Positions 45,993-59,224 of a stretch of 64,000 nucleotides of DNA are shown piece after piece. The translations under genes were made by a program, and so were the position numbers. The stretch covers positions 142,387,349 through 142,451,348 of the forward strand of contig NC_081410.1 in NCBI RefSeq assembly GCF_030272615.1. Reading direction: 5' to 3'. Source of the stretch: Cryptomeria japonica (lineage: Eukaryota; Streptophyta; Pinopsida; Cupressales; Cupressaceae). The notes under the pieces are model-generated. The model saw only the letters and a list, made by a program, of their open reading frames with translations. It was not told the origin of the DNA and made no database searches. The first letter of the stretch is position 1; the number at the start of each line of letters is the position of its first letter.

Positions 45993-48985
45993 CTAAAGGG
46001 GAAACACCCCTAATTCACCTCTTAAGTACATAAATGTAGCCTTTGGGAGAGGCTTGGTGAATATGTTTGCTAACTGCTCCTTACTGGAAACATGTTCTAG
46101 TGCAATCTCTTTGTTTAGAACCTTTTCCCTCAAGAAATGATACTTAAGCTCAAAGTGCTTGGTTCTAGAATGTAAAACCAGATTCTTGGAGATATTAATT
46201 GCACTAGTATTGTCACAAAATATACTTACTGGTTCAGATATAGGAACTTTGAAGCCATTTAATACATGCTTCATCCAAATTGTCTGAGTGCAGTTCATGA
46301 AAGCTACAACATACTCTGCTTCCATTGTAGACTGAGAGATACAACTCTGCTTCTTACTCATTCATGAGACCAGTCTACCACCGAGAAAGAATGCACCACT
46401 GGTTGTGCTTTTCCAATCATCTACATTACCTACCCAATCAACATCTGTGTATACTTTTAAGTTGAAATCCTTGTTATATGGATACCACAATCCATAATCA
46501 ACAGTTCCCTTCAGATACCTAAGAATCTGCTTGACTGCAACCAAGTGGGATTCTCTTGGGCTTTTCTGGAACCTTGCAGTAATGCCAACTGCATGTGCAA
46601 TATCTAGTCTGCTACGCACTACATAATGCAACTTACCAATCATTGATCGATATTCATTCTCATCAACCAATGCTGAGTCATCCTCTTTGGATAGTTTACA
46701 ACCGGTCACCATCAGTGTACCAACCGGTTTGCTATGATCCATGCCAAAGGTCTTCAACACCTCTTTGACATACTTGGACTGAGTGATAAAGATTCCATCT
46801 TTCATTTGTTGGGTTTGCAGTTCAATGAAGAACTTAATCTCCCCTATGAGTGACATCTCAAACTCTTTCTTCATGTCATCTGCAAACTCATGACTCATCT
46901 TGTCATCTCCACCAAAGATAATGTCATCAAAAAATACCTCACAGATCAGTATTTGATCTCCTTCAGACTTCAAGTAGATATTGCTATCTTCACTTGTTCT
47001 CTCAAATCCAATCTTCACAAGATGGGAATGCAGACCTTCATACCAAGCTCTAGGTGCCTGCTTTAGACCGTATAAGGCTTTATGTAGCCTACATACCATG
47101 TCACTTTCTTCAAATAGGGGAAACCCATCTGGTTGCTCTATATACACCTCCTCTTCAAGTACACCATTTAGGAATGCAGATTTTACATCCATTTGATATA
47201 CTTTGAAACCTTTAAAAGCTGCATATGCAAGAAGCATACAAACTCCTTCCAATCTGGCTACAGGAGCAAAGGTTTCTCCATAGTCTTCTCCTTCTTCTTG
47301 GGCATATCCTTTGCACACCAGTTTGGCTTTGTTTCTAATCACTGTGCCATCCTCATTCAGCTTATTTCTAAAAACCCATTTGGTACCAATGACATTTTTA
47401 TGCTCCGGTCTGGGTACCAAAGACCATGTACCATTTTTCTCTATCTGGTCAAGTTCCTCTTCCATTGCCTTGATCCAGTCTTCATCTTTATGTGCCTCTT
47501 TGAATGATTTAGGCTCAAATTCAGAGATCATACATGAGTTTTCTCTGACCTTTCTTCTTGTAAGGATTCCTGCATCCTTATCTCCCATGATCTGCTTAGG
47601 ATCATGATTCATCTTAACATACCGAGGAATGGTCTTGATAGATTCCTCTTTCTTTTCTTCTTCATTCTCATCTCCATCAGTATTAGCATCTACATCTACC
47701 GGTGTAGGAACACTGTTACTGGTACTCGGTTGACTGACAACCAGTTCCCAGAAGGTTACAACCAGTTCATTTACCGCTTTCTCACTGCCAATTTCCTTAG
47801 TTTTCTTAGAGGTTTCATCAACTCTTACATTGATGCTTTCCATAATTCTCTGAGTCCTATTATTGAAACACTTGAGAGCTTTGCTCTTGGTGGAATACCC
47901 TAGGAATATTCCCTCATCACATTTCGCTTCAAATTTTCTCTGGTGTTCACTCCTCTTGATGTAACATTTGCTACCAAACACTCTAAAGTAGCTAACCACA
48001 GGTGTCTTACCGGTCCAATACTCATAAGGAGTTTTATCCTTACCTTTCTTGATGAGTACCCAGTTCATTGTGTAGACTGCGGTGCTCACCGCTTCTCTCC
48101 AAAAGGTGTGGGCTACCTTTCCTTGAATCAACATAGTTCTAGCCGCTTCAACCACAGTCCGGTTATTCCTCTCTGCTAGGACATTCTGTTGTAGAGTCCA
48201 GGGAGCAGACAGTTGCCTCTTGATGCCATGTTCTTCATAGTACTTGTTGAATTCACCAGAAGTGAATTCCCCTCCTTGATCAGTTCTCAGGCACTTGATC
48301 TTTTTACCGCTTTCCTTCTCCACTAATGCTCTGAAACCTTTGAACTTTACAAAAGCTTCAGACTTATCTTTCAAGAATGTGACCCACATCATTCTTGAGC
48401 AATCATCAGTGAGAATCATGAAGTACCTATCACCCTGCACACTCCTAGTTTTCATAGGACCACACAAATCAGTATGCACAAGATCAAGCAAATTGTCAGC
48501 AATGAAAGATTTACCTTTAAAGGTTGAGGAAGACATTTTCCCCAATTGACACTCTCTGCACAAGGTATTATCCGGTTTTCTTAGCACCGACAACCCTCTA
48601 ACTACCTTGATCTTACTAGCCTTCACAATGTTATCAAAGTTTACATGGCAGAGTCTCCTATGCCATATCCAGCTATCATCAAATTTAGCCATAAGACATG
48701 TACTTATACTTGAATTCCAGAGAGAGACCACTGTCATTTAGCTAGGCAACACTCAGAAGGTTGTGTCTAAGACCATCAACCCAATACACATTGTCAGCAC
48801 TACTCTTTCCATTCAGAGAGATGGACCCTCTGTCTTTGACCATACATGGTGCATCATTACCAAAGCGAAGCACACCACCATCATACTCTTCCAAGGATAG
48901 AAACTTGCTCCAGTCACTAGTCATATGGTGAGAACAACCATTGTCAATAATTCATTCATTGGAATTATCAAACTGGGAGACAAGA
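45993..48985 (-). pseudogene. pol of copia c: protease end, integrase, RT, RNase H; two stops
   Basis: The protease ends with IIDNGCSHHMT and HNLLSVA, then a TAG (from CAG, near 48740). A 791-residue open frame follows (48737-46362). Integrase: [11 protein letters not shown] and CRECQLGKM (zinc site), [16 protein letters not shown] and LAERNNRT (the DDE residues), roughly residues 25-210. [42 protein letters not shown] and the catalytic [13 protein letters not shown] (FFDD instead of the usual YVDD), roughly 435-700. RNase H begins with [24 protein letters not shown] (from TGG) at about 46362 splits off the last 122 residues, which contain STMEAEYVV and the end of RNase H. Otherwise the frame is intact. 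Confidence 0.93.
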
Positions 48986-49976
48986 GCCTTCTTGTCTGAC
49001 ACATCTTCCTTGACAACAACAAACACAATATCTTCATTTTCTTCATCTTCTGATTCCTCATCTGTGACACCTTCATCAACTGCCACAAAACAATTTCTCT
49101 AGTTTCCTCCTTTGAATTTCTTGAACCTTTCTGGTTTGTCCTTGTTGTCGCCATTGAGACAGTTTACAACAATATGTCCTATCTGGTTACAAGAAAAGCA
49201 TTTCAAAGGAAGCTTACCTTTGTATTTGTCAGTTCCTTAGGAAGTTTCCTGGCAAGGAGAGATTCAAATGCCATCAAAATCTCCTCCTCATCCATTTCTC
49301 TGCTCTGTCTTGGTTCACCGCTGGTGCTAGCTTCTTTTTCTTTTTTGGATGGTACAACAGAAGCTTTAAAAGCTGATTCAGTTTTTTGAACACTATTTAT
49401 CTCATAGGTTGTCAACTTTACAATGATGGAGTCTAGGGATGCCTTAGTCTTGTCTATTGATCTCAACTCCTGAATAGCAACAACCCTTATTGCATAGAAT
49501 GGTAATAAGGATCTCAGGACTTTGCTTACCACAGTGGAATCTTTCATTTTACCACTTGCACTCTTGATATCTCCAACAACGGTTTTGATTCTTATTCCAT
49601 ACAGTTGAATGGTCTCACCTTCAACCATTCGCATGTCTTCAAACTTCCCTCTAAGGCTTTCTTCCTTAGCTTGTTTTAGATGCTCATCACCGCCATAGAT
49701 ATTTTCAAGAGTATCCCATACCTCTTTGGGATTTACCTTATCTTGAACATCAATAAACTCAATGTCAGATAAACTACTAATTAGGGCTTCCATGACTTGC
49801 CCATTCTCCTACATCTCTCTCTTTTGGTCATCGGTGAGAGTACCAGTAGGGGCAACATAGGCATTCTCAACATAGCTCCAATGTTGAACAACCATGCTTC
49901 TGATGTATATCTTCATTCTGTCTTTCCATAAACTGAAATTTTCTTTGTTAAACTTTGGACCTTCCCTCTTCATCAT
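48986..49976 (-). pseudogene. gag of copia c (UBN2 type)
   Basis: The first ATG pair on the minus strand is at 49976, followed by KFNKENFSLWKDRMKIYIRS, then a TAG in KREM-stop-ENGQ. The open part reads VNPKEVWDTLENIYGGDEHL, LRGKFEDMRMVEGETIQLYG and VVSKVLRSLLPFYAIRVVAI, as in UBN2-type copia gags. A zinc knuckle CFSCNQIGHIVVNC is at 49203-49157. An acidic stretch leads to the protease. The frame changes once between 49203 and the knuckle. Confidence 0.85.
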
Positions 49977-50033
49977 TAGACTGGGATCTTTACCTCAAGT
50001 GGTTAAGCTTATAACACAAAGGACCTGGAGGAT

Positions 50034-50045
50034 GGTCTGATACCA
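50034..50045 (-). promoter_or_regulatory. Primer binding site of copia c
   Basis: The coding strand reads TGGTATCAGACC two bases inside the 5' LTR. It matches the initiator tRNA-Met type (TGGTATCAGAGC) with one change. Confidence 0.85.
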
Positions 50046-50047
50046 AT

Positions 50048-51519
50048 TGATAACTCAATGCTGAATGAATAGTACCAAACCGGTACTGAGAGGGGGGAAG
50101 TGAATCAGTACAGACAAAAACACACTCTTAAACCGGTTTGTCAGCAGGCACTATGCATTGACAGACAAACAATAACACTGGTCCTTAAATAGAGTACAAC
50201 CGACAAAACCCAGAATAACTGAGACAAGAAAAAACCGGTTGACACTTATCTTCTCATACAATCTAACACTTCATTTCCATTTCACCCTAATGCATGAACA
50301 TGTAATCTACCATCAAAGATATACATATAAGCAACTAGATCAACATGATTCACCGCTTGATAGAAAACAACATAGCATCACATGAAGAAGACATCACACA
50401 TGACACACATATTTTTCACGTGGAAACCCAACTGAGAAAAACCACGATGGGGATGAATACCCACAAGCTTGTTTTTGAACTCTTTAGAAGTCTGCTTTGT
50501 TAGGAGCCTTGTCCGGTTAAAGACTGATACAATAGGTTCTGTTAGGAACCGATCCTATTAGGGATCACCCGGTTAAGGGATGGCTAGAATACCCGGTTAA
50601 GGGTTAAACCCTGTTAAAGGTTACCTTATTAGAGGATTTCAAGAACTCAATGGTTTTGAGTCACCCTATTAAAAGATTTACAACAAGCCGGTTAAAGCTA
50701 CCCTTTTAAGGGATTTTCCAATTGTTGAGGTGGTTAGAGATCAATAGGTATTACAATGATCTGGTAATAGCACTCAATGCCAATGCAGATCCACTTAAGC
50801 TCCTCTTCACCTTCTGCACTTACACTCTGCAGGTATCACTTCTCTCCTCTGGTTTGGAAAGAATCACATATCTCTTCTCTTGGATACACACACACAAATT
50901 TTTCCAACAACCTCAGAAAGAATCACAACATCGACCTTATAGGAAAATAGATAGGTTGGTAGCATAAACACTAAACCCTAAACCTGTTAGGTTAAGGAAT
51001 TCAAACGGTTCAATCCTGACCGTTGAGCACACTACATTAAATGCAATAGTCTTGATCCAATCTCAAGACATTCTCCATCATTCGTTTTCCACCGATTTCA
51101 TGACGGTTGATAACCCATCACACGTTATCACCGTTTACAGACTTCGCACATTCCCGAGGTAGATAGGAACAATCTCCTTCATGCAAGATCCTTCACGCAC
51201 ACAAGGCTTACATGGCAACATGAAATGTTCTTCGTTATCATGCTAACTCATCACACACAGTCACCGGTTGAGCCACACAGGCTTGAAGAACTTCAACCGG
51301 AAACCCTGAAGTTGAGACTACGAACCGATAGTCATACAACGCTTCCATGTGCTGGTTCCCATAACCATATGCCGGTTCACCTTGAACAAACACACCGCTT
51401 CACTTTGGCACAAATGTTGGTTCATAGTGTTATACTAGTTCTCTTCTCTTCATCATATTGACATGAATAACAACACACAATGTCATTATGTCCTCATACC
51501 GGTTCACATAATGCCAACA
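50048..51519 (-). repeat. 5' LTR of copia element c
   Basis: 1472 bp, TG...CA ends, aligned end to end with 44264-45736. The differences are mostly C/T and G/A exchanges. It contains the same ACCGGT-type words and a run of degenerate GTTAAGGGAT-like repeats (50515-50715). Confidence 0.95.
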
Positions 51520-51524
51520 TTGGG

Positions 51525-54500
51525 AAGATTTTTTAATTATTTTGAAGCTCTTGTCATTCTATAAATTTAGCCTTTGGGTGTAGCTTTTAGGTGTAGTAAT
51601 TGAATGTAAATTTATTTGTATGAATTAAGGACAAATGGGATGCATAAGTAGGTTACTTGCGTGTACATAGGCACTTCTATGATGGAGAAAAAGAGGAGAA
51701 TTAAAGTGATTGTTTTGTGAGCACATTTATTTTTGAAAACACAAACTTTGCCTCTCTTCTTGGTGGAATTATTTCACAAGGTTTTCTCCACGTGAATTCT
51801 ATGTTATGTGTTGATATTATATTATTGATTTATGCCTTATTGTTGCTATCTTATTTTTATGTTAACCATTATATATTGTTGTCATAACTTTACATAAGAT
51901 AGCTTGATTAAGCATGATAAACAAACCATTTTTTTGGCATCATTAAGAAGAAGTATCTAATATTGGTTTTTCACAACCAAGACAACTTAATTTTAAGATT
52001 TGCATATGAGTTTTGTTTTTTCATGTTGTATCTATCCAAGCCTTGAATCTCATTATTTTATTGGTTTATCGGATAGAGATTTATCTTCACAATCTTTGGT
52101 ATCAAACTTGTTTATTTCCCAACATATATTTTTTCGAGAATTTCTTCTTCATTGATTCTCAATCAACCACTGCATTTCTTCCCAAATTCATAAACCATCT
52201 GAAGGAAGAATCCTTGAGAGTGGAAGGAAACAACTTGAACATATGGGCATTGATAATGTAGTGATAACTATGGCATAAGACATCAAATTCAAAAATAAAA
52301 GTGTTTAGGTCATCAGTTATAAGCCCTTGAAAGTTTGGAAGAGCAAAGGGTAGTGTGTTTTTAATTTTACATTCCTCTATTGGTGGACAATGAGAAAATA
52401 AAATTATGGTGTTTCATTATCTTGGTTATTCTAAAGGTTTTCATCTCCCATGTTATCTCTAGGTGGAGAGTTACGTGGTGTAGTATTATGGGATGAATTC
52501 AAAGCAACTTGAGAAGTAGGTGTTGTTGTAGGAGAATGATATGCTAGATATATTTTTGCCATGGCTGATTGAATGGATTGACTATCAATATTGAGAATGA
52601 ACCTTCCAAAAGGATACATCCTTCTCTACATATATTAAATATGACCCTTGTTCCAGTGTACCTGCACATGGTTAGTAATAATTTTGGGTGTTTGTTCAAA
52701 ATCTAAAGGTCATATAAATTGAAAGCAATGAATTATATTCTTAGGGACTCATGAAAAGCTATGAAACAACCCAAATAAATTCATAATTTGACATCATCTC
52801 CAACAAAAATGCCAATAATGTTGAGCCTATTAATTCTACTTGTCATTCAATGATGGTCTAATAGCTCTCACAACTCAGGGATAGTTATTCAAACTGAGAA
52901 ACCCTTCATGGACTAGAAGATACATTTAACTTGTCAAACCTAGGGGTTGTAAAAGTTGAAATGGGACAACACTGCATGTTCCTTATTAGTTCACCTTGGG
53001 TTTTTATCCTATGTTAATTGCAAAGATTGTAGTAAAGGAAAGTGTTGAAAAACAACTACTAAAGATTACTATAATTGATAACGAAATATTACAGAAAGAG
53101 CAAGTACAATGAAAGAAAAATATGACATCAAAGAAATCATAATAAGAACATTTGTATCTAATACTTACACTATCTTAGTGAAAAGAACAATAACTGTTAT
53201 AGGATACCAGTAATGACTAAAACACTACAGAAATGTTGTACAAAACCTAACAACGAATCGAATTAGAAAGATCTAATTAAAATATATAAATTAAACTTCA
53301 AGTTACATTACCTCAAGTGGGGCCCCTTTGGTAAAGGATGCTTTAAAAGATCAACAAAATCAACAAATAGTTTAGTGGTGAAATAAGGATCCAAAAAATT
53401 GAATATGAATCCACTTATTTTCAAAAGGACCACCAAGCATGAAAGAGGGAGTGAAATCAATAGATTCAACCCCAAATGGAATGGAATGCTAATAATACTT
53501 TAACCTATCTTTGTTTGAGTTGAAGGTTCTTAAGGTAATTTTAATTGAACGCTAGACCTAGGCTAAATGATGCAAAATTGATGTAAAATAACATAAACAA
53601 CGAGCTACATATGTGATATGTAGACACAAATCTTGATCTAAGGTAAGGGCATAGAGAGGAACACGTGTCTAAATATTTGGCTTGAAAGTATAGGACAAGG
53701 TGGCTTGGGGTGACTCTATCCTCGAGTTGTTAGATGCGCATAAACAAGAAACTTATAGAATTAAAATGTCACTCAAAATATTCTCCTGAAAGTTCATTGG
53801 AAATTTGTCAGACAAGATGGTATGGGGTGAACCTATCCTCTATTTTTTGATCCTGCAAAAGTCAGATCTAATCATTATCATCCCATCTATTAAAATCTTT
53901 GTTTGTAGTTTTTGGATCTATCACCTAGAGACAGAAAGAGGGAAAATGGTGTTATTGATAGGGGTTTGTCTAATTCAAACCCTGGGTTTGGAATTAACCC
54001 TTGGATTGAATTAAAATTGTAAATGGAAATATTTAAGTAAATGTTGAATGATATACCTTAGATTTGTTGCAATTGATAATGGTTGATGGTGTGATACTCT
54101 TTGAATGTAATGACAAGTGTTGATGCAATAACATGACAAAACATAAGAGACTCAATCATAAACACATTCTTGCATAAAGATTGATGTAATTTGTTGCTCC
54201 ATGATTCTTGAAAGTGTTAGAAGGATATGGTGGGATGAAATGTTGCCTTGAATTCTTGAAGATGCTTGGCATTGCTTATGGATGGATGTGGAACATATGA
54301 GTATGGATGGTGCAATGTGAAAATGAGTTCAAAAGATTCTCTAATATAGGGTTCCCATAGTAATTTACCGACTAAGACAACCTCCAACATTCAAATTGAG
54401 ACATCGAGATCCAAAATCACTGGGAGGGGGAAGTGAATTGACATATTTAAAATAGAAACTATTTAAGGAGGACATGGACGCCCCAAGATCCCCTATCTAG

Positions 54501-56405
54501 ACAAGGGTGGCCCAAGTGCCCTTGTCATGGTTCAAATCACCATGCAAAAGGATGATATCAGTTTTGAGGTAAAATGGATAGAAATGGACCCAAGTGGGAG
54601 CTAAGATGGGACACACTAAAGGAGGGGCACAAAAGTTGGTGTAAATTATGCAGGGTTACAATTTATGATACTTATTTTAGCCCCCACTTTAGCAAGATTA
54701 TGAGCCTATGCACATAGTCACAGTAAAGTAGCAAAAAGAGAGAGAGGGAAATATGAGCAATTTGAGAGCAAGATCACAAAGAGATAAGACCTCACAAAAT
54801 TTCAATGGAATGAGCCCCCAAGATTAGGATCTTAAGTCATACAATCATATGCAAGGACACACAAGAAAACAAAAAGAGAAAGACAAATAAAAGTCAAAGC
54901 AAAGACACACAAAAAGACATAAAACTTGACAAAAGGGGTTAGTACTAAAAATAAAATCTCGAAGACAACTAGTTGAAGAGACCTCGATAGTCAAAATGTC
55001 TCAACTCGCTAACATCATTCTCAGAATATTATCATAGGAGCACAAGTGGTCACATGGAAGGACCAAGAGCATGCATAAAGTGATGAACCATGATCCAACA
55101 ATAAATAAGGTGTAATATGCTTATGGGTTCATGAGGAAGGAAAAAAGGAAACATGGATTCCACAGGCTAGAAAGTTGTGTTATTCTAGGTGATCCATGTG
55201 AGAGAGCAAGAGGGAACATGTATTTTAAGATGTTTCATATTAATTTTGTTGAATTATATAAAATCCCCTTTTATTTTATGAACCAATTACAGTTTTAGTT
55301 AAGTTGGACATACCATTTAATAGATATAAGGTAATTAAAAAAAATTGTAGTACCCCTTATTGCTTTGCCTTAGATACTTATTACGTTGTCTTGTTAGACT
55401 ATGTTTTAATCATTATGTGTGGTTCATTTTGTTGACGCGTGTGTATGGATACATTTATGTGATCCATGATATTGGACTATTTTATGATGCTTATATGTTT
55501 TAGGACATGATTACTGTGATGCTTTATTTGAGATGGATATACTGATGTTAGTGATGGTATACTTATGATTTGAATTATACATAATGTTTAACGAGATGTT
55601 AATCTATGTTCTGATGTTGTCATTTGATTATTGATAGTAATGCTTATGGATTTTATATTTAGAATATATCTTTACTAAATTGTTTGCTTGGGGATTAAGG
55701 TGAAAGGAATGATTTCTTATTACTCATTCATGAGCTCCATATGATGTCACAATTTCCTTTCACTAGATGGGAGTAATGTTATACATATATGTTTATACAC
55801 ATCATGTTTTTTGTGCTCGATTGTAGGTACTAGACATCGACTCCACCTGGTCCCATAGGTCTGAGCATGTCTTTAGATCCCAATGGTGGTATAGGAGATA
55901 GAAGAAGGCCCAAAATGTATCTAACCCTAGCCATTTTCCTAATCTAGGGACAATTATCTAGTCTTTATTTTATTTCATCAAGTATCATCTAGATAAAATC
56001 TGATCACTTTATTGTAGTAAGAAGTTTGTTTTTGATATCAACATTATTTTATGAATTATTTGAATGTGTGGGATTTTATGTTATTTTAATTATTGATATT
56101 AATTGTAATTAAAGTGTTATAAATTAATTAATAATTAATAATTATTTATTTTTGTCTTAATTGTATTTTCAAATTAATAAATATATTCCTATTATTGGAT
56201 AATATTTATTAATTGATTTATTATTGAGCATGTGATGTTTTTAGAGTAGATATTATCTTGGAGTGAGAATTATATTTTATTTTATTTTTAGTGGAATTAT
56301 ATTGTTCTATAAATTCCTCTCGTTGTAAGCTCATAGTTGAGTTTGAGTTAGGGTTGCAGACTCATATATTACTATTTTGTATGTAAAGGGAGCTATCCCC
56401 TAAAG
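51525..56405. other. Unrecognised AT-rich region
   Basis: No supported gene, LTR pair or known domain. Parts near 53900-54900 have the texture of an old LTR (GGGTTTGTCTAATTC, purine-rich AAAGAGAGAGAGGG), but I could not find borders or a second copy. Short open frames look random. Confidence 0.4.
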
Positions 56406-56424
56406 ATAGTGCACTTACTTATAC

Positions 56425-56565
56425 TTTATATGTGTGCGTGTGTACATAGATACATGTACACACACACACACACAAATATATGTATGTATATATATATTCT
56501 CTCTCTCACACACACATATATATGTATTAATGTATATATACATGGATGTGTATGTATATATATAT
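56425..56565. repeat. CA/TA/TC compound microsatellite
   Basis: Runs of (CA)n, (TA)n, (TC)n and TATG fill about 140 bp directly left of element 2. An open frame across it is a by-product of the repeat. Confidence 0.9.
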
Positions 56566-57900
56566 TGTATACAGGAAAAGCGGGTCAATGAAACTTAAAA
56601 TGTGAAAAATGAAGCTCAAAGGGACTTATCCACACCCACAAGACTTCTTGGTGCAAGCTATGGCGTCATGAAGGATGACTCAACTTCCCAAGGTTGGTTC
56701 CATGGTTCTCTATCTCACAAGGTCCCTCAAACCAATGTCTTCGCTCTCAAATCACTGAGCAAAGTGGTTTAGGGAATGAGGGATGCTTTTGTTGATTTTA
56801 ACATGAGAATGCATCCTATCTATGCATGATTCTATAAATGCAACAAACTAGATTATAAGATGATAAGATTAGTATAAATACTATCCTAACATGCTATATT
56901 AGTTGTATGATTTAAGCTAATGATAAAGGAATTATTCTAAGATGTTTATTAGATTAATTTCTATTGCAAAGAGAGAGTAGATGTGCTAAAATTGAGCATA
57001 AGTATGATACTAAAAGCTTGTGTGTTCAAAATGGAGGAATGAGAGCTCTATTTATAGCAAAAATAGGGCAATGGATGGTCAGGATTGAAAGAGTTAATCA
57101 AGGTTCAAGCTTGAAAGTTGATCAATCCATGTTTGCAATTTGCACCAATGAAATGGTGACAATTGTCAACATAAGACTGGTTGAGAGAGGAGGGTGGAAA
57201 TATTAAATGCCTAAGAAGATCTCATGGTTACCCTAGGTGGTAAGGGTTAAGGTTAGGTTAGAATTATCCAATGGATAAAGCTTTTACCCAAAGGATAAAC
57301 TCTTGTGCAAGGGTTAAAGGGATAACCATGGTCAAAGCAATGAATGCTTGATGAGACCCCTGGGTTAGATGTGAGTTGAGTTTAGAGAAAGTCTCTAATC
57401 ATGCTACAGGGTTGAGTTAACCATTAATGGTTTGGAAGACTTTCAAAGTTAAATTGTTGAAGCCTTTAATGGTTTTCAAAGACTTTGAGGGTTTGAGAAG
57501 TGACTTCCCCTTGCTTAGGGATGTGACAATATTTAGGAGATGGGTTAGGTTAATTTAGAAGTGATTAATAGAGTCTAGAAGGGGGTTTTAGGAGGCAAGT
57601 GGGAGATGTAGGATTATGCAAGTGGATGAGGAATAAAAGGATTTAATTAAAATAAAATGTTTTATTTCAATTTAGTTGTAATTTGGGAAATTGAATAAAT
57701 TAGAAGTAGAGAGAAGGGGTTTAATTGAATAAAATGATTTATTCAATTAAATGACATAAGTTAATTTAACTAAGTAAATTGAATAATTTACTTAATAAAA
57801 ATAGAAGAATTTAGGTAATTTAATTAAATTAGATTTAATTAAATAGAGGAATGAACATAAAATATTCATTTAGGAATATGGTCATTTTTATACGTCTACA
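56566..57900 (-). repeat. 3' LTR of element 2
   Basis: The outer end (minus-strand start) TGTAGACG is at 57900, next to the polypurine tract. The other end is placed at TGTATACAGG 56566 by analogy with the start of the element 1 LTR and could be off by tens of bases, because it abuts a microsatellite. A minus-strand TATA box CTATAAATAGAGC is at 57046-57058. Confidence 0.65.
57046..57058 (-). promoter_or_regulatory. TATA box of the element 2 LTR
   Basis: TATAAATA on the minus strand, flanked by a C-rich start and AGAGC. It is a good plant TATA box, placed like that of element 1. Confidence 0.55.
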
Positions 57901-57913
57901 TTTTGCCCCTCTT
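57901..57913 (-). promoter_or_regulatory. Polypurine tract of element 2
   Basis: The coding strand reads AAAGAGGGGCAAAA up to the LTR start TGTAGACG; the same tract is found in element 1. Confidence 0.75.
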
Positions 57914-58251
57914 TGAAGTGACGTGTGTGCACATGTTAATTCAAAGAAAATAAAATGTCGCGTGATTTATGATCAATTTTTTTTTAATGTCGTTTTGAGA
58001 TATGTCATGCCCCAGTTTTGATAATCGATGCCTTAGATTCGATAAAATGATGTTGATAATGCCCCCTCAGGAGATGAATCAATTTTTTTGAAAATTTGAT
58101 TTAATTTGATAATTTTGTTTGCATTTTAAAATTTTGTCAATGTGGAATGTGAAAAGTTGATTCATCTCCCGATAATAATGTTGGTTAGGGTTAGACGGAG
58201 ACCGCGAGCAAAATACATGCCCCATCTCCAAACCCTAATTTCAATTCACCC

Positions 58252-58264
58252 TATAAAAGGGGAA
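58252..58264 (+). promoter_or_regulatory. TATA box of the element 2 PMD gene
   Basis: CCTATAAAAGGGG lies about 80 bases before ATG 58333. It matches the position and GGGG tail of the box at 1393 in element 1. Confidence 0.75.
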
Positions 58265-58493
58265 AAGTGCATTGTTTTGTCTCATTTGTGCTTGTTGACT
58301 TTGGAGATAGTGATTTTTGGAGAAGAGTCAACATGTTGATTCCATATTCTACTCATCGATTCGAGCGCGTGCGGAGGTATCAAAGGCCTGCTGCATATGG
58401 ACCAGCAGTGAGTCAACCTTTTGACCCTTTTTGGATTTTTGATTTTGTCATTTTTGGTACTTTTTTTGAATTTTTCATGCGGATTTTACGTTT

Positions 58494-58948
58494 TAGCGCG
58501 TCGAAAGCGTAGCGCATACGAAAAATTTCATAGCGCGTAGGGTCTTAACAAATAGGGTAGTGTCCGAAATTATTAGGCTAGCGCATAGTTAGGTTAGGGT
58601 AGCGCTTTGGGTTAGGTTAGTGCACCGGGTGCATAGGCTAGCATAGAGGGTAAAACAAGTAGCGCGTAGGGTAAACCTAGCGCATAGGGCTTTTAGGAGG
58701 TCGCATGGGTAGGGTTAGATAGCGCATACGTGTAACCTATCGCATAGGGTTAAATGCGTAGCATGTGGAGGGGATAGAATAGCGCATAGAGGGTCTTAGC
58801 ACATAGGGTTGTTTAGAGGGTGCTTTCGAAGAAAAGGATAGCGCGTAGGGTTTGTTTAGTGCATAGGGTTGGTCGAGTGGCGTGTAGACAAAATAGGTTA
58901 GCACGTGAGATGCAATTTGGTGCTTAGATAGGTTAGGTTAGCGCATAT
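58494..58948 (+). repeat. Cluster of TAGCGCATAGGG-like motifs in the PMD-gene intron
   Basis: About twenty variants lie in 450 bp, e.g. TAGCGCATACG 58510, TAGCGCGTAG 58531, TAGCGCATAG 58579, TAGCGCGTAG 58660 and TAGCGCATAG 58678, with later copies such as TCGCATAGGG, TAGCACATAGGG and TAGTGCATAGGG. Spacing is irregular and all copies face the same way. The sequence is unrelated to the motif in the matching intron of element 1. Confidence 0.85.
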
Positions 58949-59224
58949 AGAAAAAAATTGATGGGAAAGTGGGATTTGTGAATGAGAAAATTTTGTAGGT
59001 TGATGTCAAGTTCGTTGGGATAAGTGAATTGTTGCCAGTCTTTGTGTCTGTTGTCATTGATGTGATAAGTGTGTCCAATATGAGTTTTGATACAACTTGA
59101 TTTTTTTTGTGATGTTGCAAGTTGATATAGATTTTGATGTGATTTTGGATATGTTGTGGAACTTGATTTAAATTTGTTCAAAGTTTTTCAAGTTTTTGGA
59201 TATGAATGTGATTGATATGAATTT

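Larger units (their letters stand above)
44264..51519 (-). mobile_element. Ty1/copia element c, 7.3 kb, nearly complete
   Basis: Two LTRs of 1473 and 1472 bp flank gag-pol on the minus strand. The target duplication TTGGG is perfect (44259-44263 and 51520-51524). The primer site GGTCTGATACCA (50034-50045) and a polypurine tract (45738-45749) are in place. The LTRs differ at scattered sites only, so this is the youngest element here. Three single-base stops in gag-pro-pol nevertheless make it non-autonomous. Integrase-to-RT wording such as [20 protein letters not shown] suggests the SIRE/Tork side of copia, not proven. Confidence 0.95.

Noticed and set aside
47193-47607. Plus-strand frames within copia c
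   Set aside because: They lie opposite the intact pol frame and have no family resemblance.
56409-56591. Open frame of 60 codons rich in His, Thr and Tyr
   Set aside because: It is a translation of the CA/TA microsatellite.
58555-58640. Telomere-like GGTTAGGGT words
   Set aside because: No TTTAGGG array; the words are part of the TAGCGCATAGGG motif cluster.
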